Positions 17,452-25,903 of a DNA stretch of 64,000 bases are shown one piece after another. The translations under genes were made by a program, and so were the position numbers. Origin of the DNA: Danxiaibacter sp048498555 (GTDB lineage: Bacteria; Bacteroidota; Bacteroidia; Chitinophagales; Chitinophagaceae); the NCBI GenBank assembly GCA_048498555.1, contig JBEHXT010000001.1, positions 558,001-622,000 on the forward strand, written 5' to 3'. Each line of letters starts with the position of its first letter. The first letter of the stretch is position 1. The notes beneath the pieces are model-generated. The model made no database searches. It was given only the letters and a program-made list of their open reading frames with translations, and was not told where the DNA came from.

Positions 17452-19920
17452 ATGAGTCATTCTATAAATGAGTCGGTTCAACATGTATTCACTATTGCGA
17501 AAGGATTTGCTCGGGAATACTATAACAACGAGCTTTGGCCCGCACATTTACTAAGAGCGCTTTTACACCCGGAAGCCGGACTACACATATTTCTTGAAGC
17601 ATTGAACCAGGACATGAACTATCTTGTAGAATGGTCTGAAGTACGAATAGATGAATGCCCGAAATCTCACATACTTCCCGATGTTATTGAAGGAACAGAA
17701 GCAATACACCGTATACTTGAAGAAGCCGACCACTTAAAGATAAAACTTGGCCTTACTGATGTTACAGCCTTCACCATGTTGGCCGTAATCTGCAAACCAG
17801 GCGTGGCTTTTACCTACGACCAACTTAAATCATTTCCATTACGTGAACAGGATTTTATATCCGAACTGATGGTTAAATCAACAAACGAGCAGGAAGAATT
17901 TTTCAGCACTGCATCATCTGTACTTCAAAAATATTGCATTGATAAAACAGCACTTGCGAGAGCAAATGAATTAGATCCTGTTATTGGCCGTGAAATGGAG
18001 TTGCGCCAGATCATTGAGATTCTTGGAAGGCGCACCAAACCGAATGTATTGATTACTGGCGATGCAGGTGTTGGCAAATCGTCCCTTGTGAATGGCCTGG
18101 CAATAGTTATAGCTAATTCAACAGTACCACTGTTTCTTCAAAAGGCGAATGTATATGAATTGAATTTAGCCGCACTTTGTGCAGGAGCAACATACAAAGG
18201 AGAGGTTGAAGACCGCATGCAGAAAATAATTGCAGAATTAAAAGGCCAACAAAAAGCTATTTTATTCATTGACGAAATTCATACCCTGGTTAATGGCAAA
18301 GGACCGCTGGCGGGTACCTCTGACATTCTAAAACCGATTCTTTCCCGTGGCGAGATAACGATAATAGGCGCCACAACGCCTGATGAGTACAGAAAATTAA
18401 TTGAACCTGAACGTGCATTCAACAGGCGTTTCGAATTACTTCAGGTGAGTGAACCGGATAAGCAAGCGGCAGAAAAAATGATTGAGTTGCATCTGCCACT
18501 TTACGAAGAACACCACAACATTATGGTTGACAAAGATGTAGTACCTGAGTGCATCCGCCTTGCCAAACGGTATATCAAAGATAAAAAGCTACCAGATGCG
18601 GCATTTGACCTGCTTGACAGGACAATGGCAGCTATAAAAACATCGTCAGAGACAATGCAGTATGAAGTTGATCATCTGCATGATATATTCATGGAAATAA
18701 AGGAATGCAATATTGCCAGCGAACATGAAAAACGCAAACAGCTTGTTTGCCTTCAACGGCTGATTGCAAACTCATTCAGCACAACATTGCAGGCACGTTC
18801 AAATAAAGCCGAAAATACGCCACTTCAAGTTTTAATAACCTCGCTTGAGGGCACATTTACAACGCTAAAAAAGCAGGCTGAACAAAAGAAAGATTCGGTA
18901 TCCCGCCAGGATCTTGCCTCGACTATTTCTATCAAAACAGGCATCCCCATCGGAGAGATTCAGGCAGATGAGCAAGAAAAATTGTTGGGAATGCATTCCC
19001 ACCTTAAACAGAGGATAATAGGCCAGGAACATGCACTAAAAGCAGTTAGTGACGCTATCCTGGAAAACCGTAGCGGCCTGAATAAACCCAGCCAGCCAAT
19101 AGGTTCTTTCTTTTTACTGGGGCCGACCGGCACAGGAAAAACAGAGCTGGCTAAATCCATTGCCGAATTTCTTTTTAATGATGAAAAAGCCATGATTCGG
19201 CTTGATATGTCTGAGTTTAAGGAAGAACATTCAGCCGCATTATTGTATGGCGCGCCTCCGGGATATATTGGTTACGAAGAGGGCGGTTTACTTGTGAACA
19301 AGATTCGCCAGCAACCATATTCAGTTGTGTTGTTTGATGAAATTGAAAAAGCCCATCAATCAGTATTTGATATTTTTCTGCAGATAATGGATGAAGGGCA
19401 AATCCATGACAAACTAGGCAAAGAAGGCGATTTCAGTAATGCACTTATTCTCTTTACGTCCAACATTGGAAGCGACTTTATAGTGCAGTCATTTGAAGAA
19501 GATAAAATTCCAACACACAATGAACTACTTGAAAAAATGCGGCCTTATTTCAGGCCTGAATTTCTGGGCCGTATAACAGAAATAATCCCTTTTGGGCCGA
19601 TTACCGAAGAGATGGCCTCGCACATTTTTGATCTCCAGTTGAAATCTTTATTGGAGGCTTTGAACAGGCAGGATATTCAATTAGAGATCAGTGCGGAAGC
19701 GAAACAGCAGCTTGTCAATGCTGGCTTTTCTTCTACTTATGGCGCCAGGCAGATAGCCAGTGTAATTCGTCACCAGATCCGCCGGCCTGTCTCGCGCATG
19801 CTGGTAAGCGGCCAGGTAAAGAAAGATTGCAGAATACAAATCGGCCTGACTAAAGACAATCAATTGGGTTGGGAAGTTTTGTCTGCAGTCAATGATCAAA
19901 TTGAAAAGAACAGCAATTAA
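17452..19920 (+). CDS. clpV: T6SS AAA+ ATPase ClpV (TssH)
   Basis: 822-residue hexameric unfoldase that disassembles contracted TssB/TssC sheath. An N-terminal Clp repeat domain (about 1-150) precedes two AAA+ modules. Module 1: Walker A GDAGVGKSS (203-211), Walker B FIDEIHT (D274, E275), and arginine-finger region FNRRFELLQV. Module 2: Walker A GPTGTGKTE (557-565), Walker B LFDEIEKAH (D629, E630), GYIGYEEGG pore loop, and sensor-2 GARQIASVIRHQ. The ClpB-type middle domain is shortened. It is told from ClpB by this and by its position: first gene of the clpV-tssB-tssC-hcp operon. Confidence 0.95.
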   Translation: MSHSINESVQHVFTIAKGFAREYYNNELWPAHLLRALLHPEAGLHIFLEALNQDMNYLVEWSEVRIDECPKSHILPDVIEGTEAIHRILEEADHLKIKLGLTDVTAFTMLAVICKPGVAFTYDQLKSFPLREQDFISELMVKSTNEQEEFFSTASSVLQKYCIDKTALARANELDPVIGREMELRQIIEILGRRTKPNVLITGDAGVGKSSLVNGLAIVIANSTVPLFLQKANVYELNLAALCAGATYKGEVEDRMQKIIAELKGQQKAILFIDEIHTLVNGKGPLAGTSDILKPILSRGEITIIGATTPDEYRKLIEPERAFNRRFELLQVSEPDKQAAEKMIELHLPLYEEHHNIMVDKDVVPECIRLAKRYIKDKKLPDAAFDLLDRTMAAIKTSSETMQYEVDHLHDIFMEIKECNIASEHEKRKQLVCLQRLIANSFSTTLQARSNKAENTPLQVLITSLEGTFTTLKKQAEQKKDSVSRQDLASTISIKTGIPIGEIQADEQEKLLGMHSHLKQRIIGQEHALKAVSDAILENRSGLNKPSQPIGSFFLLGPTGTGKTELAKSIAEFLFNDEKAMIRLDMSEFKEEHSAALLYGAPPGYIGYEEGGLLVNKIRQQPYSVVLFDEIEKAHQSVFDIFLQIMDEGQIHDKLGKEGDFSNALILFTSNIGSDFIVQSFEEDKIPTHNELLEKMRPYFRPEFLGRITEIIPFGPITEEMASHIFDLQLKSLLEALNRQDIQLEISAEAKQQLVNAGFSSTYGARQIASVIRHQIRRPVSRMLVSGQVKKDCRIQIGLTKDNQLGWEVLSAVNDQIEKNSN

Positions 19921-20050
19921 AACTATGTCGAATTATATAGATCCTATCATTCGCATTTTAAAAGTCTTTAAAAAGAAAACAAATAAAGTGCATGAAAATG
20001 CGCGACAAACAACCAGTCAAATAATTATTCCTCAAATAAAACTAAACACA

Positions 20051-20503
20051 ATGGCTATGTACAATTATGGCGTTGGAGGGAATGAAGTAAAGATAGATTC
20101 GAGTGAAGCTATCAACGAAATATCCTCTAACAAAACGCTTCTTGTTTCACAACTTACAAGTGAAGAGCCACTACACCCCGAGACAATCGCAGGGTTAAAA
20201 ACAGTGAACGATGTGTTTGCGCATTTCAAACCATCTATTAAAGTAGACCTGGAAAACGCAAACGGAGAATCATCTGGCGAGACGCTGAACTTTAGCAACC
20301 TCGGCGATTTTACACCAGCAAATATAACACGTCAAAGCAATTTGCTGAATACACTGAACGTGCAACAGGAGCAATATGCAAGAATCATGAAACAACTAAA
20401 ATCGAACAGGGTATTGCAGGCGCTATTAGCTAATCCCGACACTAAAGAAGCAATAATTAATGCAATACAACAAGGTTTAACAGAGCTTGAGCCTGCTAAA
20501 TAA
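20051..20503 (+). CDS. tssB: T6SS contractile sheath small subunit TssB
   Basis: TssB interlocks with TssC to build the contractile sheath. 150 residues from MAMYNYGVGGNEVKID. Family features: INEISSNKTLLVSQLTSEEP, then VNDVFAHFKPSIKVDLENAN and ETLNFSNLGDFTPANI (the LxFxxLxDFxP signature), then a C-terminal helix. The frame is open upstream to 19892, including an ATG at 19925 that would add a basic 42-residue extension. The 20051 start is preferred because the family begins about here, with an A-rich leader in front. It lies 37 nt before tssC. Confidence 0.9.
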   Translation: MAMYNYGVGGNEVKIDSSEAINEISSNKTLLVSQLTSEEPLHPETIAGLKTVNDVFAHFKPSIKVDLENANGESSGETLNFSNLGDFTPANITRQSNLLNTLNVQQEQYARIMKQLKSNRVLQALLANPDTKEAIINAIQQGLTELEPAK

Positions 20504-20540
20504 GCCTGCTTTACTTATCTAAATCCTTTAAAAAAATCAC

Positions 20541-21905
20541 ATGGCAAAAATGCAACAGTCCGGCACTGTGGTCGAATCTTTAAAACAACATACCTATAAA
20601 AGCGATTTCAGTACATCAATTCAAAAACTCGCCAAATCCGGCGGCTTCGCTTTTCTTGAAAATACAATTGATGGCATTGCCAATCTCAACCCCGACAGGA
20701 AGGCAAGGAAAGAAATTTTCCTCACCGATCCTGACAAGAAAAAAGACAGAAAAAATTTACATAAAACACTTGAACTCTGGCTCGACATTTTGCAAAACAG
20801 CGGCGACACTTCTGAGATGATCAACAAGTGTAAACATGAAGCTGATGCAGCGGAAAAACTGATGAAGAGAAATCTGTGCAATGCGCTGAAAACAACCCGT
20901 GAGCTTGAAACAGCATATAGAACAATATCACAGTTTTACAAAAACACTGAAAGCGATAAAGTTGATAATGTAGTGATTGTAAATGCTTCGCCGGCTCATG
21001 TAAAAGATCTCGACAACCCACTTTTTATAGATTTCATAGCAGCAGAATTAAAGCAACAATACGACAGGCTCGACCTTCGTGAAAACTACTCGCTGCTTGT
21101 CCTTCCGGGGTACCTTGGCTCTAATAAAGTTGTTGAGAAGTGGGCAAAGATTGCCAATGAAAATAAGGTAATGCTTGTTACCGACTTCGCCAACCTGGAT
21201 AAACCCGATGACGTAATTGAGATGTTCACTGCGGCCAATTTAACAGGTGGCGAATTGCACAGAAGCAATGTGATCATGACCTGTAATTACCTTGCCGGCC
21301 GTGGCAAAGCGACTGATATAGGGGAAGAGGAAGATGTGTTTATTCCGGGCTCAACTTCGCTTGCGGGAAAAATGCACTATACATTAATGAGCCAGGTAAC
21401 TGCAGGCAAAAAACATGGTGGTATGAATGAAGTTGATGCAGTCAGGTTTGAACTGAAAAAATCTGAAATATCCCACCTGGAGAAACTGGGCCTTGTGCCA
21501 ATGGTGAATGAATATGGAAAGGTGATGGCTTTCTCAGCTAAAACATTGTTTACAGGTGATAATATCGGCTTGCAAACGTACTCTGTTGTGCGCGTTTTTG
21601 ACTATGTAACAAAAGTCCTGTTTGACTTTTTAAACCGTCGTGCGTTTGAGAACTGGAATGTGAAGACAGAAGCAGATCTGCGCGGACAAATTGTACGCTA
21701 CCTGGATAGTATAAAGGGCCCGGATAAACTGATTGAAAAATTCAAGATCATTCGCTTTGAGCAAGATCCACAGCAAAAAGACCGGATCTGGCTTGATATT
21801 AATATCACTCCTTACTTCCCCGCAAAAAGCTTCGTTATTAAACTCGATGGCCACAAAGGCGAAGATGAAAATGCGGAATGGAACACAGAATACCAGCAAG
21901 GGTAA
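20541..21905 (+). CDS. tssC: T6SS contractile sheath large subunit TssC
   Basis: 454-residue sheath protein. It shows the TssC order: an N-terminal helical part (ALKTTRELETAYRTISQF), a central VLPGYLGSNKVVEKWAKIA, the conserved FIPGSTSLAGKM, and EISHLEKLGLVPMVNEYGKV. The C-terminal sheath-fold part (RVFDYVTKVLFDFLNR to the final beta strands) interlocks with TssB. Length is close to the usual 490-500, slightly short at the N-terminus. Third gene of the clpV operon, 47 nt upstream of hcp. Confidence 0.95.
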   Translation: MAKMQQSGTVVESLKQHTYKSDFSTSIQKLAKSGGFAFLENTIDGIANLNPDRKARKEIFLTDPDKKKDRKNLHKTLELWLDILQNSGDTSEMINKCKHEADAAEKLMKRNLCNALKTTRELETAYRTISQFYKNTESDKVDNVVIVNASPAHVKDLDNPLFIDFIAAELKQQYDRLDLRENYSLLVLPGYLGSNKVVEKWAKIANENKVMLVTDFANLDKPDDVIEMFTAANLTGGELHRSNVIMTCNYLAGRGKATDIGEEEDVFIPGSTSLAGKMHYTLMSQVTAGKKHGGMNEVDAVRFELKKSEISHLEKLGLVPMVNEYGKVMAFSAKTLFTGDNIGLQTYSVVRVFDYVTKVLFDFLNRRAFENWNVKTEADLRGQIVRYLDSIKGPDKLIEKFKIIRFEQDPQQKDRIWLDINITPYFPAKSFVIKLDGHKGEDENAEWNTEYQQG

Positions 21906-21952
21906 TCAATATGCCTTATTCACAATTTTAATACACCTTAAAAAAACAAACA

Positions 21953-22357
21953 ATGGCAAACAAACCAGCCAAGTTGGCTCGCCTCTCATTAGATGGAAAA
22001 GAATACAATGTTTTCTCAGCATCATTTGAATCAACCAAACCGGTTGACCAATGGAACCGAGCTACTGCTTATGCTACTAAAGCAGACGCCAAATTCACGA
22101 TTGAAGGAAAGGACGACACTACTGCAATTTTCGAAAAGTACGCAAACAGCCGTAAGCGATTCGACGCGAAACTGACACTGTTCAACACACATGAAGAAGG
22201 CAAACTTGTTGAAACAGATTTCAAGGAATGTACTATTACTTATTACCATTCATCTTATAACTCTTCAAACGAGTTTCCTTATCAGATCACGATTACATTG
22301 TCGCCCAAGACTACCGTCGAAGGAAACGCAGAATTAACTTTTGATCAAAACAGTTAG
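21953..22357 (+). CDS. hcp: T6SS tube protein Hcp (TssD)
   Basis: 134-residue tube subunit that stacks in hexamers inside the sheath and is secreted. Typical Bacteroidota TssD opening KLARLSLDGKEYNVFSASFE, TVDQW-like PVDQWNRATAYATKADAKF, and a closing strand pair PYQITITLSPKTTVEGNAEL. Smaller than proteobacterial Hcp (about 160-170). Last gene of the operon, closed by a strong terminator. The sequence shows only one hcp in the window. Confidence 0.95.
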   Translation: MANKPAKLARLSLDGKEYNVFSASFESTKPVDQWNRATAYATKADAKFTIEGKDDTTAIFEKYANSRKRFDAKLTLFNTHEEGKLVETDFKECTITYYHSSYNSSNEFPYQITITLSPKTTVEGNAELTFDQNS

Positions 22358-22368
22358 TAAGTAACCAA

Positions 22369-22404
22369 AAAAGCCGGCATGCAATTAAACCGCAGCCGGC
22401 TTTT
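22369..22404 (+). terminator. Rho-independent terminator after hcp
   Basis: AAAAGCCGGC (22369-22378) pairs perfectly with GCCGGCTTTT (22395-22404) around a 16-nt loop, 11 nt after the hcp stop. It separates the sheath/tube operon from the vgrG cargo region. Confidence 0.88.
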
Positions 22405-22484
22405 ATCACACTTATTCACTATTAGATTGCCGGCTTCCTAAAAAATGTGTAAGGTTCTAACATAAACCATTGTTTCTAAATCAT

Positions 22485-24368
22485 ATGACTACTTCATCCT
22501 CTTCTATTAATACACCACAGCACATTGGTGCAGAAATCCGGATCAACGGTGAGCTTATTAAGCAGGTTCTGTCACTGGAAATAACGCAACAGTTTTCAGA
22601 TCACAATTACCTCAGTCTGAAAATCCGCCATGAGGAAATACAGAAACCTGGCGTGCTTTTTTTTGATGGTGCAGAAGAGTTATTGGGTAAGTACTCTGAA
22701 GTGATTATATATGATAAGAACAACAGGGATTACATCAGCCAATTCGAGGGCAAGTTTTATATTACTGATGTGCAGTTTGATCATGACTCGCTAAACGAAG
22801 GGCATCTAATACTTAAAGGATGCAGCCCTACGTGGGTGTTGGACGGGGCGCCATCATATGAAAGTTTTTGTGATGAAACACTTGCATCTGTGGCCCGTTC
22901 TGTAGCCAAACCACTGGAAGAAGTGAGAAGCGATATTATCGCTAATCCCAGCCTCACCGATCCGGTTAAGTATGTCTGCCGTTTTAATGAAAGCGCCTGG
23001 AGCTTTTTACGACGGCTTGCTGCAGACACCAGCCAGTTCCTTTACTTTGATGGGCATAACCTGATCTTTGGCAGGCCAAATAATAAGCGGGGGCCAGACC
23101 TTTTTTACGGCCAGAATTGTTATCACCTGAATATGAACATGCGCCTGCGCCCTATACAAAGCGGGCTTTATGACTACGAATCTCATTTAAATGACGCGTT
23201 TATGCATGAGACCTCAGAGCCGAAAGGTTTTGAAGAATCCTACAGAGGTTATGCTTTTTTGCGGGCAAAACAGATGGCACCCTATGCACGTAATTATATA
23301 CACCCAAATGTTCTCCCAGCAGGTGACTATCAATTAATGGACATGGCCAGGTTGTTTACCAACAGTACTGGTGCAGGCATGTATGAAATAAACGGAGAAA
23401 GCTCCCATTTTCAATTGCAAGTGGGCATGGTTGTAACCCTGCGTGGTAAACGCCTCGAAAGAGAGCAACGGCATACCGACATAAGGATCAGCTACGTTAA
23501 ACACAAGCTCGATGCGTCTGGGAAGTACTATAATGAGTTCACCGCTATTTTAGCACCTTGCGAGGCTCCTCCCCCACTCATTTGCGAAAGGCCGCAAACT
23601 TATCCATTAACTGCTATAGTTCTCAGTAATGACGACCCGCAGGGTAAAGGACGTATAAAGGTGAATTTTATCAATTGGCGCCAGCAATATGGCCAGGAAA
23701 CAGATTGGATCAGAGTAATCACCCCTCATGCCGGTGGCGGCGGCAATAATGATCAGCCAACTAATCGCGGTATGGTATGGATTCCCGAAAAAGGTGATCA
23801 GGTTATTGTTGATTTTGAACAAGGCAACCCTGATCGGCCTATCGTAATCGGGAGTGTTTTTCATGGAAAAAATGGCAGAGGCGGGCGAACCAATAACCAC
23901 CTGAAAAGCATTATCACGCGCAGCGGATGCACCATACAATTTGATGATACCGATGGGCAAGGAAGCATAATAATAACGGACCCCAGTGGCAATAGCTGCT
24001 ACATGGACGGCACTGGAAACATTACAATTAATGCACCACAAAATGTAACCATTAAAGCAGGAGGAAATATTGTGATGAGCGCCGGTGGGAACATCGTAGA
24101 AAGTGCCGGCGAAAATATATCACATAATGCGGCAATTAACATTGCAGCAAATGCAGGCATGAATATTAGTAAGCTTGCGGGAGGTGATTATAGTGTAGCG
24201 GCGGTTAATATAAAAAAGCGTGCAACCGGCGACATACGAACGCAGTCAGAGAAACATGTACAACATGCAAAAAATGGGCTTTCAATTAACAGTCAGAATG
24301 GGAATATCAATCATCATGCTAAAAATGAAGTACAATCAAAGAGTAGAAATAACTCAATGCATTCATAA
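22485..24368 (+). CDS. vgrG: T6SS spike protein VgrG (TssI)
   Basis: 627-residue trimeric spike. Domains: gp27-like N-terminal part (1 to about 365) with AAEIR-type opening GAEIRINGELIKQVLSLEI and SAWSFLRRLAADTSQFLYFD; a gp5-type OB fold (about 370-460) with GKGRIKVNFINW, GMVWIPEKGDQVIVDFEQGN and RPIVIGSVFHGKNG; then a C-terminal beta-helix of short repeats (ITINAPQNVTIKAGGNIVMS and relatives). A TTG at 22470 could extend it by 5 residues; the ATG at 22485 is preferred. No extra toxin domain is fused: the cargo follows as separate genes, the first 11 nt downstream in another frame. Confidence 0.96.
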   Translation: MTTSSSSINTPQHIGAEIRINGELIKQVLSLEITQQFSDHNYLSLKIRHEEIQKPGVLFFDGAEELLGKYSEVIIYDKNNRDYISQFEGKFYITDVQFDHDSLNEGHLILKGCSPTWVLDGAPSYESFCDETLASVARSVAKPLEEVRSDIIANPSLTDPVKYVCRFNESAWSFLRRLAADTSQFLYFDGHNLIFGRPNNKRGPDLFYGQNCYHLNMNMRLRPIQSGLYDYESHLNDAFMHETSEPKGFEESYRGYAFLRAKQMAPYARNYIHPNVLPAGDYQLMDMARLFTNSTGAGMYEINGESSHFQLQVGMVVTLRGKRLEREQRHTDIRISYVKHKLDASGKYYNEFTAILAPCEAPPPLICERPQTYPLTAIVLSNDDPQGKGRIKVNFINWRQQYGQETDWIRVITPHAGGGGNNDQPTNRGMVWIPEKGDQVIVDFEQGNPDRPIVIGSVFHGKNGRGGRTNNHLKSIITRSGCTIQFDDTDGQGSIIITDPSGNSCYMDGTGNITINAPQNVTIKAGGNIVMSAGGNIVESAGENISHNAAINIAANAGMNISKLAGGDYSVAAVNIKKRATGDIRTQSEKHVQHAKNGLSINSQNGNINHHAKNEVQSKSRNNSMHS

Positions 24369-24379
24369 CGCCAAATAAC

Positions 24380-25891
24380 ATGACCATGACTGGTGAAAAA
24401 GGCACAATATCAGAAATAGCGGACCGCATAATTTCCACAACAACGGGCGATTATGACATATATACCTCAACGCTTGAAATGAATGCAGGTGGGTCTGTGG
24501 TATTAACCGGAGAAGATAATGGTGTGAGTTTTAGTGGGGATCCTGAAGATGCACCAGAGGATGCATTCGAAGATAAGAGTGATGATGATTTACCTACTTG
24601 TGATGAATGTAGTAAGGAGTTTACTATTGAGCAGATTAAAGCGATTGTGGGAAAACAATTAGCTAAAAAAGGAAGTTCAGAGAAAGAAGCAGAAGGCAAC
24701 ATTAAACGTATTTTAGAATATGTAAATAAATATAGAAAAAAATACAAGTTAGATACTTGCATTAGGAAAGCTCAATTTATCTCCCAAGCTCTAGCAGAAA
24801 CAGAAAATCTACAAAACCTATTCGAAGCAGGAGAAAATTCTCATTATAGCGCAGCAGGGCTTCTGAATAATTTCAATAATAAAAAGATAACTAGGTTTTA
24901 CAAAGATGCTTTGCTCAAAGATTATTTTATAAAGCCCCAAAACGATGAAAAAAAGTGTTATGGATATTTAAGTGAAGCAAAAATATTAGAGATGATTAAG
25001 GTTGAGTACGATAAGGATTTTAAAGGTGTAAAACTTGATTTAAAGGAACTAATGCAGAAAGATATTTACGGGACAATTCAGGTCAATCAGGCGGCGTTAT
25101 ATGGGGCAGCCAAAGATGATACTTTCTTCTCTAAGGATACTGTTTTGTATAAGGATAAAGAATTAACAATAACTCTTAAAAAACATTCGGCTCATGATGT
25201 TGAATCTATGTCAAGAGCATATGCTTACAGGCCAGATGACTTGGAAAATAATGATGAGTTAAGTGGCGATGGATATAAATTTATGGGAAAAGGTGTATTG
25301 CAACTGACTGGGCGTGGCAGTTACACTAGGTTTACAGCATTTAGAAATAAGGAGATTAAAAAAAACAAAAGTCAGTTTGACGATGATGATCCAAATTCGC
25401 CAGTAATTGATTTTACCGTGGATTATAAAGATTCGACAAAAGAAAAGCCGAAGGGGTACTATAACACATTGGCTGACCTTGCTAATCCTATTTATGCAGT
25501 TCAATCCGCAGTTTGGGAGTGGGCGGTTGATAAAGAATCTGCATTGTTCCGTAAAAGAAGACTTGTTGACAAGGATGATGTTGGCGGTGTTACAAATACT
25601 ATTAATGGAGGTTACAACGGGTTGTCTGATAGAAATAGTAATATGAAGAAAGCAAGAAAGGATAATGCTTTCAAGGTATACATGCATTATGAATATATAT
25701 ATAAGAATGGATCAGATGAAGAGAAGGCTGCAGTATTGAAGAATTTAGAATTTATAACATCCACTAATGTTGTGGATGGGATTGAACTTAAGGATGATAA
25801 TAAAGAGGCATCGGAATTATTTAGCAAACTAAAAGCACAACAGGAAGACGCTGAAAAGGAAAAAAAGAACCCGCTCCTTCCAAGTAAATAA
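24380..25891 (+). CDS. Candidate T6SS effector with GH19 (chitinase/lysozyme-type) domain
   Basis: 503 residues. Residues 1-55 resemble VgrG beta-helix tail repeats (STLEMNAGGSVVLTGEDNG), a likely docking element on the spike. An acidic linker and a CxxC element follow (C74, C77 in CDECSKEFTIEQI). The GH19 fold runs from about 95 to 435: CIRKAQFISQALAETEN (C127, candidate catalytic E140), ENSHYSAAGLLNNF, the signature GDGYKFMGKGVLQLTGR (296-312) and INGGYNGLSDR (from 408). GH19 enzymes of this kind cut peptidoglycan or chitin glycans. There is no signal peptide, so delivery must be by the T6SS. DNA is visibly AT-richer than the core T6SS genes. Confidence 0.82.
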   Translation: MTMTGEKGTISEIADRIISTTTGDYDIYTSTLEMNAGGSVVLTGEDNGVSFSGDPEDAPEDAFEDKSDDDLPTCDECSKEFTIEQIKAIVGKQLAKKGSSEKEAEGNIKRILEYVNKYRKKYKLDTCIRKAQFISQALAETENLQNLFEAGENSHYSAAGLLNNFNNKKITRFYKDALLKDYFIKPQNDEKKCYGYLSEAKILEMIKVEYDKDFKGVKLDLKELMQKDIYGTIQVNQAALYGAAKDDTFFSKDTVLYKDKELTITLKKHSAHDVESMSRAYAYRPDDLENNDELSGDGYKFMGKGVLQLTGRGSYTRFTAFRNKEIKKNKSQFDDDDPNSPVIDFTVDYKDSTKEKPKGYYNTLADLANPIYAVQSAVWEWAVDKESALFRKRRLVDKDDVGGVTNTINGGYNGLSDRNSNMKKARKDNAFKVYMHYEYIYKNGSDEEKAAVLKNLEFITSTNVVDGIELKDDNKEASELFSKLKAQQEDAEKEKKNPLLPSK

Positions 25892-25903
25892 AAACTATTT
25901 TAA

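Noticed and set aside
22485..24379. VgrG and GH19 effector as one gene split by a frameshift
   Set aside because: The effector has its own ATG and both proteins are complete; the change of frame and a proper stop codon argue for two genes, though an old fusion cannot be excluded.
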